Source of the DNA: Cepaea nemoralis | Taxonomy: Eukaryota; Mollusca; Gastropoda; Stylommatophora; Helicidae | Assembly (NCBI GenBank): GCA_014155875.1 | Contig: JACEFZ010004086.1 | Coordinates: forward strand, 51,001 to 115,000 | Length of the DNA: 64,000 nucleotides | Direction of reading: 5' to 3' | Shown: in pieces, positions 63,937-64,000 of the stretch | Position numbering within the stretch: position 1 is the first letter of the stretch | Layout: the number at the start of each line of letters is the position of its first letter | The notes under the pieces: generated by a model | Told to the model about the DNA's origin: nothing | What the model saw: only the letters and a program-made list of their open reading frames with translations | Databases searched by the model: none | Position numbers and translations under genes: made by a program

Positions 63937-64000
63937 GTCAGAAGGTTATATCATGAATTATTTTGTTAATTTATTGCAGTTTTGAATGGGGCAGGCCAGA

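Noticed and set aside
63772..63969. ORF starting MEYYKPEHHIAF as a gene start
   Set aside because: The first 47 bases lie before the only acceptor compatible with exon 13's phase, so this is exon 14 with intron read-through on both sides, not an independent gene.

Overview
The window is intron-rich animal DNA from one strand-consistent locus. Fourteen short exons on the + strand, each bounded by AG and GT and kept in frame across every junction, encode 592 consecutive codons of a stabilin-like receptor (FAS1 and EGF-like domains, class H scavenger receptor family). Exons total about 1.8 kb; the other ~97% of the window is intron. Both ends of the gene lie outside the window. The host is an invertebrate metazoan; intact Penelope elements, abundant RTE-like LINEs and tRNA-derived SINEs fit a mollusc or other marine invertebrate, but the sequence does not fix the species.

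Layout. Exons 1-3 (459-8024) encode most of one FAS1 domain. Exons 4-5 are a Cys-containing linker, exons 6-12 a run of EGF-like modules, and exons 12-14 open a second FAS1 domain that continues past the window. Introns 1-3 hold a full-length-ended LINE (LINE-A, 1741-5693) carrying a solo LTR, LINE 3' ends, a pyrimidine-rich repeat and a 36-bp satellite. Intron 4 holds a 23-bp satellite and a 3.6-kb repeat with a SINE and a Penelope fragment inside it. Intron 5 has a deletion-derivative mariner, a GT-rich minisatellite and a LINE with clear target-site duplications. Intron 6 is filled by a mariner (26045-30890) broken by two later insertions. Intron 7 (13.5 kb) contains an RTE-like LINE with a 948-codon open frame inside a 54-bp satellite, then a Penelope cluster inside a 20-bp satellite: an inverted defective copy, an intact copy A (833 aa, reverse transcriptase plus GIY-YIG endonuclease) and a nearly identical copy B broken by one inserted base. 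Introns 8-13 contain more LINE 3' ends, SINEs, satellites and a second end-to-end LINE-A copy on the - strand (56484-60450).

How the parts relate. Only the stabilin-like gene looks like a host gene. The rest is a record of transposition: many insertions can be delimited to the base by target-site duplications, and nesting gives their relative ages. The most notable signals are (1) the Penelope tandem/inverted cluster, whose terminal repeats carry a hammerhead-ribozyme-like core that overlaps the start codon of the transposon ORF; (2) exon 5 (19960-20115), whose reading frame is found only through its splice sites and fit to neighbours; and (3) intron 12, where the 5' splice site is tandemly repeated and degenerate copies resembling the next exon's 3' splice site lie upstream. 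No bacterial-type genes, CRISPR arrays or complete tRNA/rRNA genes were seen.
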